Source: Gordonia sp. X0973 (lineage in GTDB: Bacteria > Actinomycetota > Actinomycetes > Mycobacteriales > Mycobacteriaceae). From it: a DNA stretch of 64,000 bases. The notes beneath the pieces were generated by a model that was not told the DNA's origin, ran no database searches, and saw only the letters and a list, made by a program, of their open reading frames with translations. Position numbers and translations under genes: made by a program. The stretch is taken from contig NZ_CP054691.1 of NCBI RefSeq assembly GCF_013348785.1, positions 2,170,001 through 2,234,000 on the forward strand, written 5' to 3'. Below are positions 8,544 through 17,365 of this stretch, one piece after another. Each line of letters opens with the position of its first letter. The stretch's first letter is position 1.

Positions 8544-9788
8544 GTGAACCCCGGTCCCGCCCGTCCGTCGCCGACCCGCGACGCGCTCATCGGCACGCTC
8601 GTCGACCGGCGCTACCGGATCGACGCCCTCATCGCGCGCGGCGGCATGAGCGCCGTCTACGTCGGCCGCGACGAGCGCCTGCACCGCCCGGTCGCGGTCA
8701 AGGTGATGGACGCCGCCTATCGCGACGATCCGGTCTTCCTCTCCCGCTTCGAGTTCGAGGCGCGCGCCGTCGCCGGACTCAAGCACCCCGGGCTGGTGTC
8801 GGTCTACGACCAGGGCATCGACGAGCCGGTGGTCTTCCTCGTGATGGAGCTGGTGCAGGGCGGCAGTCTGCGCGAACTCCTGCGCGAACGCGGCCCGATG
8901 CCGCCGCATGCCGTCGCCGCCGTGCTCGGCCCGGTGCTCGGCGGGCTCGGCACCGCCCATGCCGCCGGGCTGGTCCACCGCGACGTGAAGCCGGAGAACG
9001 TGCTCATCTCCGACGACGGCGACGTGAAGATCGCCGACTTCGGATTGGTGCGCGCGGTGGCCGAGGCCGGGCTGACCTCGGCCAGCGTGATCCTGGGTAC
9101 CGCCGCCTATCTGTCCCCCGAGCAGGTCGAGTCCACCCGCGCCGACGCCCGTTCCGACGTCTACTCGACCGGCATCGTCATGTTCGAGTTACTCACCGGG
9201 CGCACCCCGTTCCACGGCGACACACCGCTCGGGCTCGCGTATGCGCGGCTGACCTACGACGTGCCCGCGCCGGGCGACGTCGTCGACGGGGTGCCGCCCC
9301 AGTTCGACGAGATCGTGCTGCGCGCCACCGAGCGCGATCCGGCCGCCCGCTATGCCGACGGATTCGAAATGGCCCGCGCCCTCACCCGGGCCGCCGACGA
9401 GCTGGCCCTGCCCCGGTTCACGGTGCCGGCCCCGCAGCGATCGGCGGAGCGCATCACCGAGGACCGCCTGCGCCGCGAACGCGCAGCGGGGGCGCTCCCC
9501 GATCCGGTTCCCGGGCCCTCCGGCACCGCCGTCCTCGCCGGTGTGGACGACTACCTGCCGGACGACGAGGCCCCCGCTCACGCGGCGTACAGCATCCTCG
9601 ACGCCGACGGGCAGCGCGACCCCGATGCCCGCGACGACTGGGATGACGACGACGGCGACCATGCCACGGCACCGGTCGCGGGTGGCGCCGGCGTCTTCGC
9701 CGCCGCGGTCTGGTTGACCCTCTACGCGCTGCTCATCTCGGGGATCGCGGCCGTCGGCTGGTGGCTCGGCCTGCGCGTCCTGTCGTAG
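8544..9788 (+). CDS. pknL: Serine/threonine protein kinase PknL
   Basis: A 414-aa Hanks-type kinase. The Gly-rich loop ARGGMSAVY is followed by the catalytic Lys53 in VAVKVM. The catalytic loop HRDVKPEN sits at 145-152 and the DFG motif at 165-167, followed by a Thr/Ser-bearing activation loop and GTAAYLSPEQ. An acidic juxtamembrane linker leads to one C-terminal transmembrane helix (WLTLYALLISGIAAVGWWLG), leaving almost no extracellular domain, as in M. tuberculosis PknL. I used the GTG at 8544; a TTG at 8523 in frame is less likely. The predicted partner is the divergent HTH protein. Confidence 0.9.
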   Translation: MNPGPARPSPTRDALIGTLVDRRYRIDALIARGGMSAVYVGRDERLHRPVAVKVMDAAYRDDPVFLSRFEFEARAVAGLKHPGLVSVYDQGIDEPVVFLVMELVQGGSLRELLRERGPMPPHAVAAVLGPVLGGLGTAHAAGLVHRDVKPENVLISDDGDVKIADFGLVRAVAEAGLTSASVILGTAAYLSPEQVESTRADARSDVYSTGIVMFELLTGRTPFHGDTPLGLAYARLTYDVPAPGDVVDGVPPQFDEIVLRATERDPAARYADGFEMARALTRAADELALPRFTVPAPQRSAERITEDRLRRERAAGALPDPVPGPSGTAVLAGVDDYLPDDEAPAHAAYSILDADGQRDPDARDDWDDDDGDHATAPVAGGAGVFAAAVWLTLYALLISGIAAVGWWLGLRVLS

Positions 9789-9822
9789 CCGGGTTGTCGC
9801 GAAGCGGGTCGTCGCGCGGCGG

Positions 9823-11226
<1,404 letters not shown>

Positions 11227-11252
11227 CTAATCGACCGCTGCGCGGCACCGCC

Positions 11253-11735
11253 TCAGCGGCCGGTGATGCACCGCCACTTGGCGAGGTTGTGTTGTGCGTC
11301 GGCCAACGCGTCGTGGGCGTCGGCGGGCAACTCGGGCAGCGTCGGGCGGCCGGCCGCCTCCCATGCCTGCCGGAGGTCGCGGGTGTAACGCGGCAACACC
11401 CGCGGCAGGGCCGTCATCGGACCCCACAGCTGGCAGAGGACCACGTGGTCGTAGGCGCCGGTCCACGCCCACAGCTCCACCGGCGACCCGTCGTCGACGG
11501 CGGTGACGAACTCCAACAGCTCGTCGCGGATCTGGCGGCGGGACCGCCAGGACTTCGACGCCGGCGAGGGCAGTTTGGGCAGCACGTTGGCCCGCACCCA
11601 GTCGCCGGCGCGGCCCGGGTCGAACTCGGTCGAGACCGCGTAGAACTCACGGCCGTCCTCGGCGACCACGCCGATCGACACCAGGTCGATGGTGCGCCCG
11701 TCCTCGATGAACTCCGTGTCGTAGAAGAACCGCAT
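11253..11735 (-). CDS. 3'-5' exoribonuclease, Rv2179c family
   Basis: A 160-aa DEDD-type exoribonuclease like M. tuberculosis Rv2179c. The first acidic motif FYDTEFIEDGRTIDLVSIGV is at the N-terminus (DxE), the second Asp is in WTGAYDHVVLCQLWG, and the last is in DAHDALADAQHN. Start choice: ATG 11735 gives the MRFFYDTEF N-terminus of the family; GTG 11753 would add six residues, and the GGGGAG just before ATG 11735 is unusually close. It heads a short operon with aroG and is divergent from mptC. Confidence 0.85.
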   Translation of the reverse strand: MRFFYDTEFIEDGRTIDLVSIGVVAEDGREFYAVSTEFDPGRAGDWVRANVLPKLPSPASKSWRSRRQIRDELLEFVTAVDDGSPVELWAWTGAYDHVVLCQLWGPMTALPRVLPRYTRDLRQAWEAAGRPTLPELPADAHDALADAQHNLAKWRCITGR

Positions 11736-11793
11736 CTCCCCAGTATTCGCCACCGCCCGGCACCCCTGTGCGCGCGGTGTACGCTGTGAACCC

Positions 11794-12996
11794 GTGCGCT
11801 ACAGGTCAATGTGGGCGACCGCATTGCTTGCGGCTTCGGTCGTCGCTCGCGTCCTCTGGGTGGCGTTGAGCACCAACGGCGCGAATTTCGTCGATCTGCA
11901 CGTCTACCGCGACGGTGCCGCCGGCCTCGCCGACGGGTCGCTCTACGACTTCGTCTACCACGGCCCCACCGCCACCCCGCTCCCGTTCACCTATCCCCCG
12001 TTCGCCGCGGTCGTCCTCTATCCGTTGTCGCTGCTGCCGTGGGATTTCGTGTTGTGGGCGTGGCAGTTCGCGACCATCGCCGCCCTGTTCGCCAGCGTCG
12101 TCCTGGCCCAACGCCTCTGTGGACGGACCGACGGCGTCTACGCCGTGGCCGCGGTGGGCACCGCCGTCGCGATCTGGTGCGAGCCGGTGCGGGTCACCCT
12201 CGACTACGGGCAGATCAACGTGTTCCTGATGCTGGGCACCCTCGCCGCGGTGTGGTGGGCCAAGACCCGGCGCGGCCGCATCCTCGGCGGCGTGCTGATC
12301 GGGTTGATGGCGGCGATCAAGCTCACCCCGGCGATCAGCGCCCTCTGGTATCCCGCGGTGCGCCGTCCGCTCGGCGCTATCGCGGCGGCGGCCTCCTTCG
12401 CCGCGACGGTCGTCGGGTGCTGGGCCTTCTTCCCCGACATCACCAAGAAATACTTCGGCAGCCTCATCGGCGACGCCGACCGGATCGGTCAGCCCGGCCT
12501 GGTGATGAATCAGAGCCTGCGCGGGGCGCTGGACCGGGTCGTCGGGCACGACGTGGGCACCGGTGCCGTCTGGATCGTCGCCGTGGTCGTCGCCGTCGCC
12601 CTCGCGGTGGCCGCCTGGCTGGCCGTGCCGCAGGACGGCGGGAACGGTCGCACCGACGGCAGTTGGTTGGGGGTGCTGCTGATCATCGCGCTGCTCGGAC
12701 TGCTCGTCTCCCCCATCTCCTGGGTCCACCACTGGGTGTGGCTGATCCCGCTGGCCGTCTGGCTCGGATTGGGTCCGTGGGCGCGCCGCCCCGGCGCGCG
12801 CACCCTGCTCGTCTGCTGGGCGGTCGTGGCCGGGGCGGGGGTGCCCTGGCTGCTGCGCCTGGCCGAGCAGTTCGACGTCGCGCTCCCGACCGGTGTCCGC
12901 ACGGTCGGCGGGGCGCTCTGGGGACTGCTGGCGCTGGCCACCCTGGCGTGGATCGCCGTCGTGGGCCGCCGCACCCCGGCGGTCGAGACCGCCTGA
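11794..12996 (+). CDS. mptC: Alpha-1,2-mannosyltransferase MptC-like (DUF2029, GT87)
   Basis: A 400-aa integral membrane glycosyltransferase with about 10-12 hydrophobic segments. The first extracytoplasmic loop has NFVDLHVYRDGAAGL, with the Asp residues expected of GT-C enzymes, and TYPPFAAVV follows. Position and sequence match Rv2181 (MptC), which adds alpha-1,2-mannose branches to lipomannan and lipoarabinomannan using polyprenyl-phosphomannose. The start is a GTG at 11794. It converges on the acyltransferase gene with 7 bp between stops. Assignment to MptC rather than PimE rests on synteny. Confidence 0.82.
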   Translation: MRYRSMWATALLAASVVARVLWVALSTNGANFVDLHVYRDGAAGLADGSLYDFVYHGPTATPLPFTYPPFAAVVLYPLSLLPWDFVLWAWQFATIAALFASVVLAQRLCGRTDGVYAVAAVGTAVAIWCEPVRVTLDYGQINVFLMLGTLAAVWWAKTRRGRILGGVLIGLMAAIKLTPAISALWYPAVRRPLGAIAAAASFAATVVGCWAFFPDITKKYFGSLIGDADRIGQPGLVMNQSLRGALDRVVGHDVGTGAVWIVAVVVAVALAVAAWLAVPQDGGNGRTDGSWLGVLLIIALLGLLVSPISWVHHWVWLIPLAVWLGLGPWARRPGARTLLVCWAVVAGAGVPWLLRLAEQFDVALPTGVRTVGGALWGLLALATLAWIAVVGRRTPAVETA

Positions 12997-13003
12997 CTCC
13001 GAC

Positions 13004-13741
13004 TCAGGCCGCCGGCGACGTCGAATCGGCGGGTCCGTGCAGGGCGCGCAGCGCATCCTCCGGCGTCTGGCCGTTGTTCTTGAGGTCGGCGGCGTAGAGG
13101 TCGACGTATTGCTGGCCGGAGAGACGCATGAGGTCGTACATGATCTCGTCGGTGACGGCGCGCTCGATGAACCGATTGCCGCCCATCCCCTCGAAACGGG
13201 AGAAGTCCAGCGGCTTGCCGATGCGGATCTCGATGTGGGCGGGCCGCGGCAGCACCGATCCGGGCGGGTTGAGCCGGTCGGTGCCGACCATCGCGACCGG
13301 GATGACCGGGACGCCGGTCTCCAGCGCGATGCGGGCCAGACCCGTCTTGCCCTTGTACAGCCGCCCGTCGGGTGAGCGGGTGCCCTCGGGGTACATCCCC
13401 ATCAGATCGCCCTTGTCGAGCTGACGGCGTGCCGAGGCCAGCGCGCCGGCGGCCGCGTCGGCACCCGATCGGTCGATCGGGATCTGCCCGGTCGAGCTGA
13501 AGAACCACCGCTGGAAGGCGCCCTTGAGCCCGGTGCCGGTGAAGTATTCGGACTTGGCCAGGAAGTACATCCGCCGCGGGACCATCAACGGCAGATAGAA
13601 GCTGTCGACCACGGCGAGATGATTGCTGGCGAGGATCGCCGGACCCGATTCGGGCAGGTTCTCCAGACCGGTCACCTTGGGGCGGCCGATCAATCGCAGG
13701 AAGGGACCCATCAGGATGTACTTGAAGAGCCAGAACCACAT
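13004..13741 (-). CDS. 1-acylglycerol-3-phosphate O-acyltransferase (PlsC family)
   Basis: A 245-aa PlsC-type acyltransferase. Block I is NHLAVVDSFYLP (the NHxxxxD active site), block III is MYPEGTRSPDG (EGTR), and block IV includes GVPVIPVAMVGTD. A hydrophobic N-terminus (WFWLFKYILMGPFLRLIG) suggests membrane association. It should acylate lysophosphatidate in phospholipid synthesis, although related enzymes acylate PI-mannosides, so the acceptor is uncertain. It is the homologue of Rv2182c and the last gene of a - strand operon that starts at 17269. Confidence 0.87.
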   Translation of the reverse strand: MWFWLFKYILMGPFLRLIGRPKVTGLENLPESGPAILASNHLAVVDSFYLPLMVPRRMYFLAKSEYFTGTGLKGAFQRWFFSSTGQIPIDRSGADAAAGALASARRQLDKGDLMGMYPEGTRSPDGRLYKGKTGLARIALETGVPVIPVAMVGTDRLNPPGSVLPRPAHIEIRIGKPLDFSRFEGMGGNRFIERAVTDEIMYDLMRLSGQQYVDLYAADLKNNGQTPEDALRALHGPADSTSPAA

Positions 13742-13786
13742 GGGAGCAGCGTACCCCGCACGCCCCGCGACGGTTCGACGACCGGA

Positions 13787-14758
13787 CTAAGCGCCAGCCC
13801 CGACCGTCCGGGTGACCTCCCCGCGGGCCACTTCCGCGGCCCCGATGACCCCGGCGGACTCCCCCAGCTGGGTGCCGCGGATCCGGGCCAGCTCCCGATG
13901 GCCGGCACCCGTGACCAGCGAGGCGTACTGCTCCCGCGCGTCATCGAGGTAGAGGCCAGACGCCCGGCCCACCCCGCCGGCGATAACGATGAGATCCGGG
14001 TCGAAGACGTCGGCGATCATCGCCAACCCCTGTCCCAGCGACGACGCGAAGGAGGCGAAGGCGGCCAGCGCGAGCGGATCGCCCTCCTGCGCGGCGGCCG
14101 CGATCCGCCGCCCGGTCACCGATCCCGGGTCGGCGGCGATCTCGTCGGCCAGCACCGAGCGGCCCCACTCCTCGTCGGCGAGTAGTTCGACGACCGTGTC
14201 GACCAGCGCCGTGCCGCTGCAGTACCGCTCCCAGCAACCGCGCTTCCCGCAGGAACACGGCCGGCCGCCGGGGACGATCACCACATGGCCCAGTTCCGGT
14301 GCGACGCCGTGGCTGCCCCGGTAGAGCTTTCCGTCGAGCAGCAGCCCGGCCCCGATGCCGGTACCGATCGCGAGCACCAGGGAGTTCCGGCCGCGCCCGG
14401 CCGCGCCGAAGCGCCACTCGGCCACGGCGGCGGCGTTCGCGTCGTGCTCGGCGAAGACCGGCAGGCCGATCCGCTGCGACATCTCCTGCGCCACCCGGGC
14501 CTCGCGCCACGGAAGATGCGGCGCGAACCGCACCGTCGACCGGTCGACGGTGAGGAACCCGGCGATGGCGAGACCGACCGCCGACACCGACCAGCGGGAG
14601 GTCAACTCCCCGACCAGGCGGTCCAGGCAGTGCTCCAGAGCCTGCGTCGTCGCGGGGGTGACCGCGCGCAACGTGTCGAGTTGTTGCCCCTGTTCGTCGA
14701 CCACCGCGGCCCGCACGCTCGTGCCGCCGATGTCGATGCCGATGGTCGGGTCGCTCAT
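13787..14758 (-). CDS. glk: ROK-family glucokinase
   Basis: A 323-aa ROK kinase. The N-terminal phosphate loop is IGIDIGGTSVRAAVVD. The zinc-binding ROK signature is CSCGKRGCWERYCSG, preceded by PELGHVVI and the sugar-binding HDANAAAVAEW. The catalytic Asp is expected in the EHDANAA region. It most likely phosphorylates glucose with ATP. M. tuberculosis has no equivalent at this exact position, but Corynebacterium glutamicum glk is near pimB' (from memory). I chose the ATG at 14758; a GTG three codons upstream is possible. It sits 16 bp after the Rv2183c-like gene in the operon. Confidence 0.83.
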   Translation of the reverse strand: MSDPTIGIDIGGTSVRAAVVDEQGQQLDTLRAVTPATTQALEHCLDRLVGELTSRWSVSAVGLAIAGFLTVDRSTVRFAPHLPWREARVAQEMSQRIGLPVFAEHDANAAAVAEWRFGAAGRGRNSLVLAIGTGIGAGLLLDGKLYRGSHGVAPELGHVVIVPGGRPCSCGKRGCWERYCSGTALVDTVVELLADEEWGRSVLADEIAADPGSVTGRRIAAAAQEGDPLALAAFASFASSLGQGLAMIADVFDPDLIVIAGGVGRASGLYLDDAREQYASLVTGAGHRELARIRGTQLGESAGVIGAAEVARGEVTRTVGAGA

Positions 14759-14774
14759 CGCCGGCACGGGCCGA

Positions 14775-15134
14775 TCACGGCTGGTCGCCGCCGATCGCGA
14801 CCGCGATATCCTGATAGGCCGTCTTCACCTGCGCCGCACTGTCCGCCGACGGCGAGCGCAGGAGCGCGACGAGTGCCTCCAGGATCGCGATGAGTGTGGC
14901 GATCAGTCGCGCCAACAGTTCGCCCGCCTCGGCGAACAGCGCGGCGATGTCGCCGGTCACCTCGGCCGCGATCCCCTCGGCGAGGGAGCCCGCCGCCGAA
15001 CCCGGTGCGAACAAACCGGCCAGACCGTCGATCTGGTTCGCCAGACCGGCCAAGACCTCGCGGGCCGCTTCGATCACCGCTTCGGTCGAACCCGCGTCGC
15101 TGCCGGGCGTACCGGCACCATGTGGAGTTCCCAT
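14775..15134 (-). CDS. Conserved hypothetical protein (Rv2183c-like)
   Basis: A 119-aa protein of unknown function. After a Gly/Thr-rich N-terminus the rest is a run of amphipathic, Ala/Leu-rich helices (for example AGELLARLIATLIAILEALVALL), with no Cys and no clear catalytic motif. Position in the operon matches Rv2183c. The ATG at 15134 is the first good start; the frame is open further upstream, but that stretch is Arg/Gly-rich and looks non-coding. It may be a helical or membrane-peripheral partner of the neighbouring ArsA-like protein, but nothing in the sequence proves this. Confidence 0.65.
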   Translation of the reverse strand: MGTPHGAGTPGSDAGSTEAVIEAAREVLAGLANQIDGLAGLFAPGSAAGSLAEGIAAEVTGDIAALFAEAGELLARLIATLIAILEALVALLRSPSADSAAQVKTAYQDIAVAIGGDQP

Positions 15135-15202
15135 GGGGTGCAACGGTACCTGACCGGGGGCCCCGCGTGGGGCGCCGGAGTGCCGGTTATGACCGGTGCC
15201 AC

Positions 15203-16417
15203 TCAGGCCGTCGGACGCTGCGGCCAGACCGCGGGATCGGGGGTGAACCGCACGCGCAGGTGACCCCCGGTCCAGTTCGCGCCCACCACGACGCACCGGC
15301 GCAGCACCGGCGGGAGGCGCACCGGGAATCGGAAGCCGCTGATCGTCACCAGCAGGTCGTCACCGGCGCGGCCCAGGCCGAGTGCGGTCGGCTCCGGGAG
15401 CGGTTGGGGCCAGCTCAGCTCGTAGACGGCGTCGACCCCGCTGCCTTCGACCCGTTCGACGCCCGCCGCCGCCGTCCCGACCGGCGTACCGGAGGGATCG
15501 TCGAAGCGGATCTGCAGGCGCCGCAGGCGGGCCACCCGGTCCAGCGGGCCGTCGACGGCGGGCACGCGGACGACCGCGGCCCCGAAGCCCTGCGCCACCG
15601 CCGATGCCGCGTCGTCGAACTCTGCGTCGGGCCGCGGCGCGGTCCCCTCGTTGCCGTAGACACCGCGCAGCGGCAGCGCGGTCAGGGCGGCCAGCGCCGC
15701 GAACCGCGGCAGCAGCCGCAGACCGCGCTCACCCGGGTCGACGACGAGGTGCGCCGCCGTCGTGTGCGGGTCGCGCAGCAGGTCGACCACGTCGCGGCAG
15801 TCGCGGTCCACCTCGTCGACCGCCGCACTGGCCCGCGCCAAGACCGGGCGCTCGGCCGCCGCGGCGAGACGCCGATGCCGCGGCCACAGCCGGTTCACCG
15901 CCTGGCTCAGGGTAGCCGGGGCGCGCAGCAGCGCAAACGGGTCGCCGAGTCCGGAGCAGTCGACGATGATCGCACTCCACCGCCCGCTGGTCGCCTCGTC
16001 TCGGATCCGCCGCCACAGGAGCAGTTCCTCGAATCCGGGCAGCGAACTCAACTCCCCCGGCGCGACGGAGGCGAGCACCGAGACGACCGGCAGGGTCGGC
16101 CCGGAGGTCATACCGCCCACCGCCTCGACGAAGGCGGCCCACGCCGGTTCCAGCACCCCCAACGGGCTCAACGACAGCAGGCTGGCATCGGCGCTGATCG
16201 GCACCGGCACGCCCGGCGAGGGGTAGACACCCACCATGCCCGGTACCGGCGAGGAGGGGTCCAGGGTGATCAGCAGCGGCCCGCGCGGCCCGGCGTCGAG
16301 CAGCGGCGACGGCCGGTCGCCGCGATCGCGCTTGTCGACCGCCGCGGCTGCGGCGACGACGGATACCCCGGCCCCGCCCGGACCGAGGACGAGCTGGATG
16401 GGCGTGAGATCGATCAG
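15203..16417 (-). CDS. ArsA-like P-loop protein with altered Walker A (Rv2184c homologue)
   Basis: About 404 aa, related to ArsA/Get3 anion-transporting ATPases. Near the N-terminus IQLVLGPGGAGVSVVAAA aligns with the deviant Walker A, but the invariant Lys of GKGGVGKS/T is replaced, so ATP hydrolysis is doubtful. Downstream LLITLDPSSP and AIIVDCSGLGDPFALLR resemble the switch motifs. No ATG, GTG or TTG is available at the expected N-terminus. The best choice is CTG at 16417, which overlaps the upstream stop as CTGA, the same geometry as ATGA junctions. The frame is also open through the upstream gene. Genes before and after are envelope or lipid related. The 404-aa length assumes the CTG start. 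Confidence 0.7.
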   Translation of the reverse strand: MIDLTPIQLVLGPGGAGVSVVAAAAAVDKRDRGDRPSPLLDAGPRGPLLITLDPSSPVPGMVGVYPSPGVPVPISADASLLSLSPLGVLEPAWAAFVEAVGGMTSGPTLPVVSVLASVAPGELSSLPGFEELLLWRRIRDEATSGRWSAIIVDCSGLGDPFALLRAPATLSQAVNRLWPRHRRLAAAAERPVLARASAAVDEVDRDCRDVVDLLRDPHTTAAHLVVDPGERGLRLLPRFAALAALTALPLRGVYGNEGTAPRPDAEFDDAASAVAQGFGAAVVRVPAVDGPLDRVARLRRLQIRFDDPSGTPVGTAAAGVERVEGSGVDAVYELSWPQPLPEPTALGLGRAGDDLLVTISGFRFPVRLPPVLRRCVVVGANWTGGHLRVRFTPDPAVWPQRPTA

Positions 16418-16851
16418 CCTTCGACCCGCTTCTTGAGTTCGTGCAGCGCCGAGTTGATGATCGCCTTCTCGGCACGGCGCTTGAGTTGCCCGATGATCGG
16501 CACCAGCAGGTCGACGGTCAGCTCGTAGGACACCTTGGTCGACCCGGCAGCCTGGGCCACCACCGTGTACCGCCCGCGCTGTGCGCGCTGCAGTTTGCTG
16601 CTGGCCAGGTTCCAGCCGACCGACGAACCGTCGTCGGCCCAGTCGTATTCGAGGACGTAGGTGTCCTTGAGGACGCCGGCGTCGAGGTCGAAGCGCACGC
16701 GGGCCGGCTTGCCGTCGGGGCCGAACTCCTCGACCGTGACCTCGCGGGCCGCCGACACCCATTCCGGATAGTTATCGAAATCCGCGATGACCGCCATGAC
16801 GGCCTCCGGCTCGGCGTTGATCACGATGGATTGCGCCGTGTGGTCAGCCAC
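16414..16851 (-). CDS. SRPBCC / polyketide-cyclase-like protein (Rv2185c, TB16.3 homologue)
   Basis: A 145-aa START-like (SRPBCC) protein. These small helix-grip proteins bind hydrophobic ligands. It aligns well with M. tuberculosis TB16.3: ADFDNYPEWV near residue 25 and LTVDLLVPIIGQLKRRAEK near the end. The start is fixed by a strong AGGAGG about 7 nt upstream of the GTG at 16851. Longer in-frame extension adds an Arg-rich tract and is rejected. It overlaps the upstream gene by 8 bp and the downstream ArsA-like gene by 4 bp, so translation is probably coupled. Confidence 0.87.
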   Translation of the reverse strand: MADHTAQSIVINAEPEAVMAVIADFDNYPEWVSAAREVTVEEFGPDGKPARVRFDLDAGVLKDTYVLEYDWADDGSSVGWNLASSKLQRAQRGRYTVVAQAAGSTKVSYELTVDLLVPIIGQLKRRAEKAIINSALHELKKRVEG

Positions 16852-17269
16852 GCGCCCCTCCTGTTTCCGCCTCCGCCGCCACCGCGGGGTCACCCGCGGC
16901 ACGGCCTCGCTCCAACCGGCGCTTGACCTCGAAGGCCATCACCTTGCCGGCCACGCGACGATTCCGGTTCATCTCGGCCAACTCATCGTAGAGCGCCCGC
17001 TCGCGTCGCGGCAGGCGGCCGGTCGGCTCGCCGTGCATGAAGTAGTGCAGGACGAATCCGTCCAGCACCGGCTCGCACCAGATCTCCATCGTCCCGTCGA
17101 CCGGGCCGGCCACGGTCCACCGAATACCCGCGGGGCCGCGATCCTCGACGACCGTCAAGGTCAGGTCGGGCCACCAGCGCCGCCACTGCGATTGATCGCC
17201 GAGCGCTTCTCGCGCCGCCTCGGGCGCCGCGGCGACGAAAGTATCGTCGGCCACCTGAATGCTCGTCAC
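16844..17269 (-). CDS. SRPBCC-like conserved protein (Rv2186c homologue)
   Basis: A 141-aa protein with SRPBCC-like features: alternating beta segments around GIRWTVAGPVDGTMEIWCEP and LDGFVLHYFMHGEP, and a long basic C-terminal helix. It is the first gene of the - strand operon running to the PlsC-like acyltransferase, and matches Rv2186c by position. I used GTG 17269, preceded closely by AGAGGA; GTG 17254 is an alternative with better spacing from no obvious ribosome site. A much longer open frame continues antisense to fadD15 but is a composition artefact. Function unknown; lipid binding is a guess from the fold. Confidence 0.75.
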   Translation of the reverse strand: MTSIQVADDTFVAAAPEAAREALGDQSQWRRWWPDLTLTVVEDRGPAGIRWTVAGPVDGTMEIWCEPVLDGFVLHYFMHGEPTGRLPRRERALYDELAEMNRNRRVAGKVMAFEVKRRLERGRAAGDPAVAAEAETGGARG

Positions 17270-17365
17270 TCCTCTAGCTTCACACATGCCCGCGGGACAC
17301 CGGTGCGGACCCACCCCGATACGATTGTGTCCGCGCCAACCGTCCCAATCGTGAAAGGCAGTCTC

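Noticed and set aside
11806..13056. 416-codon frame antisense to mptC
   Set aside because: Shadow of the real membrane protein gene; low-complexity Gly/Asp/Arg composition.
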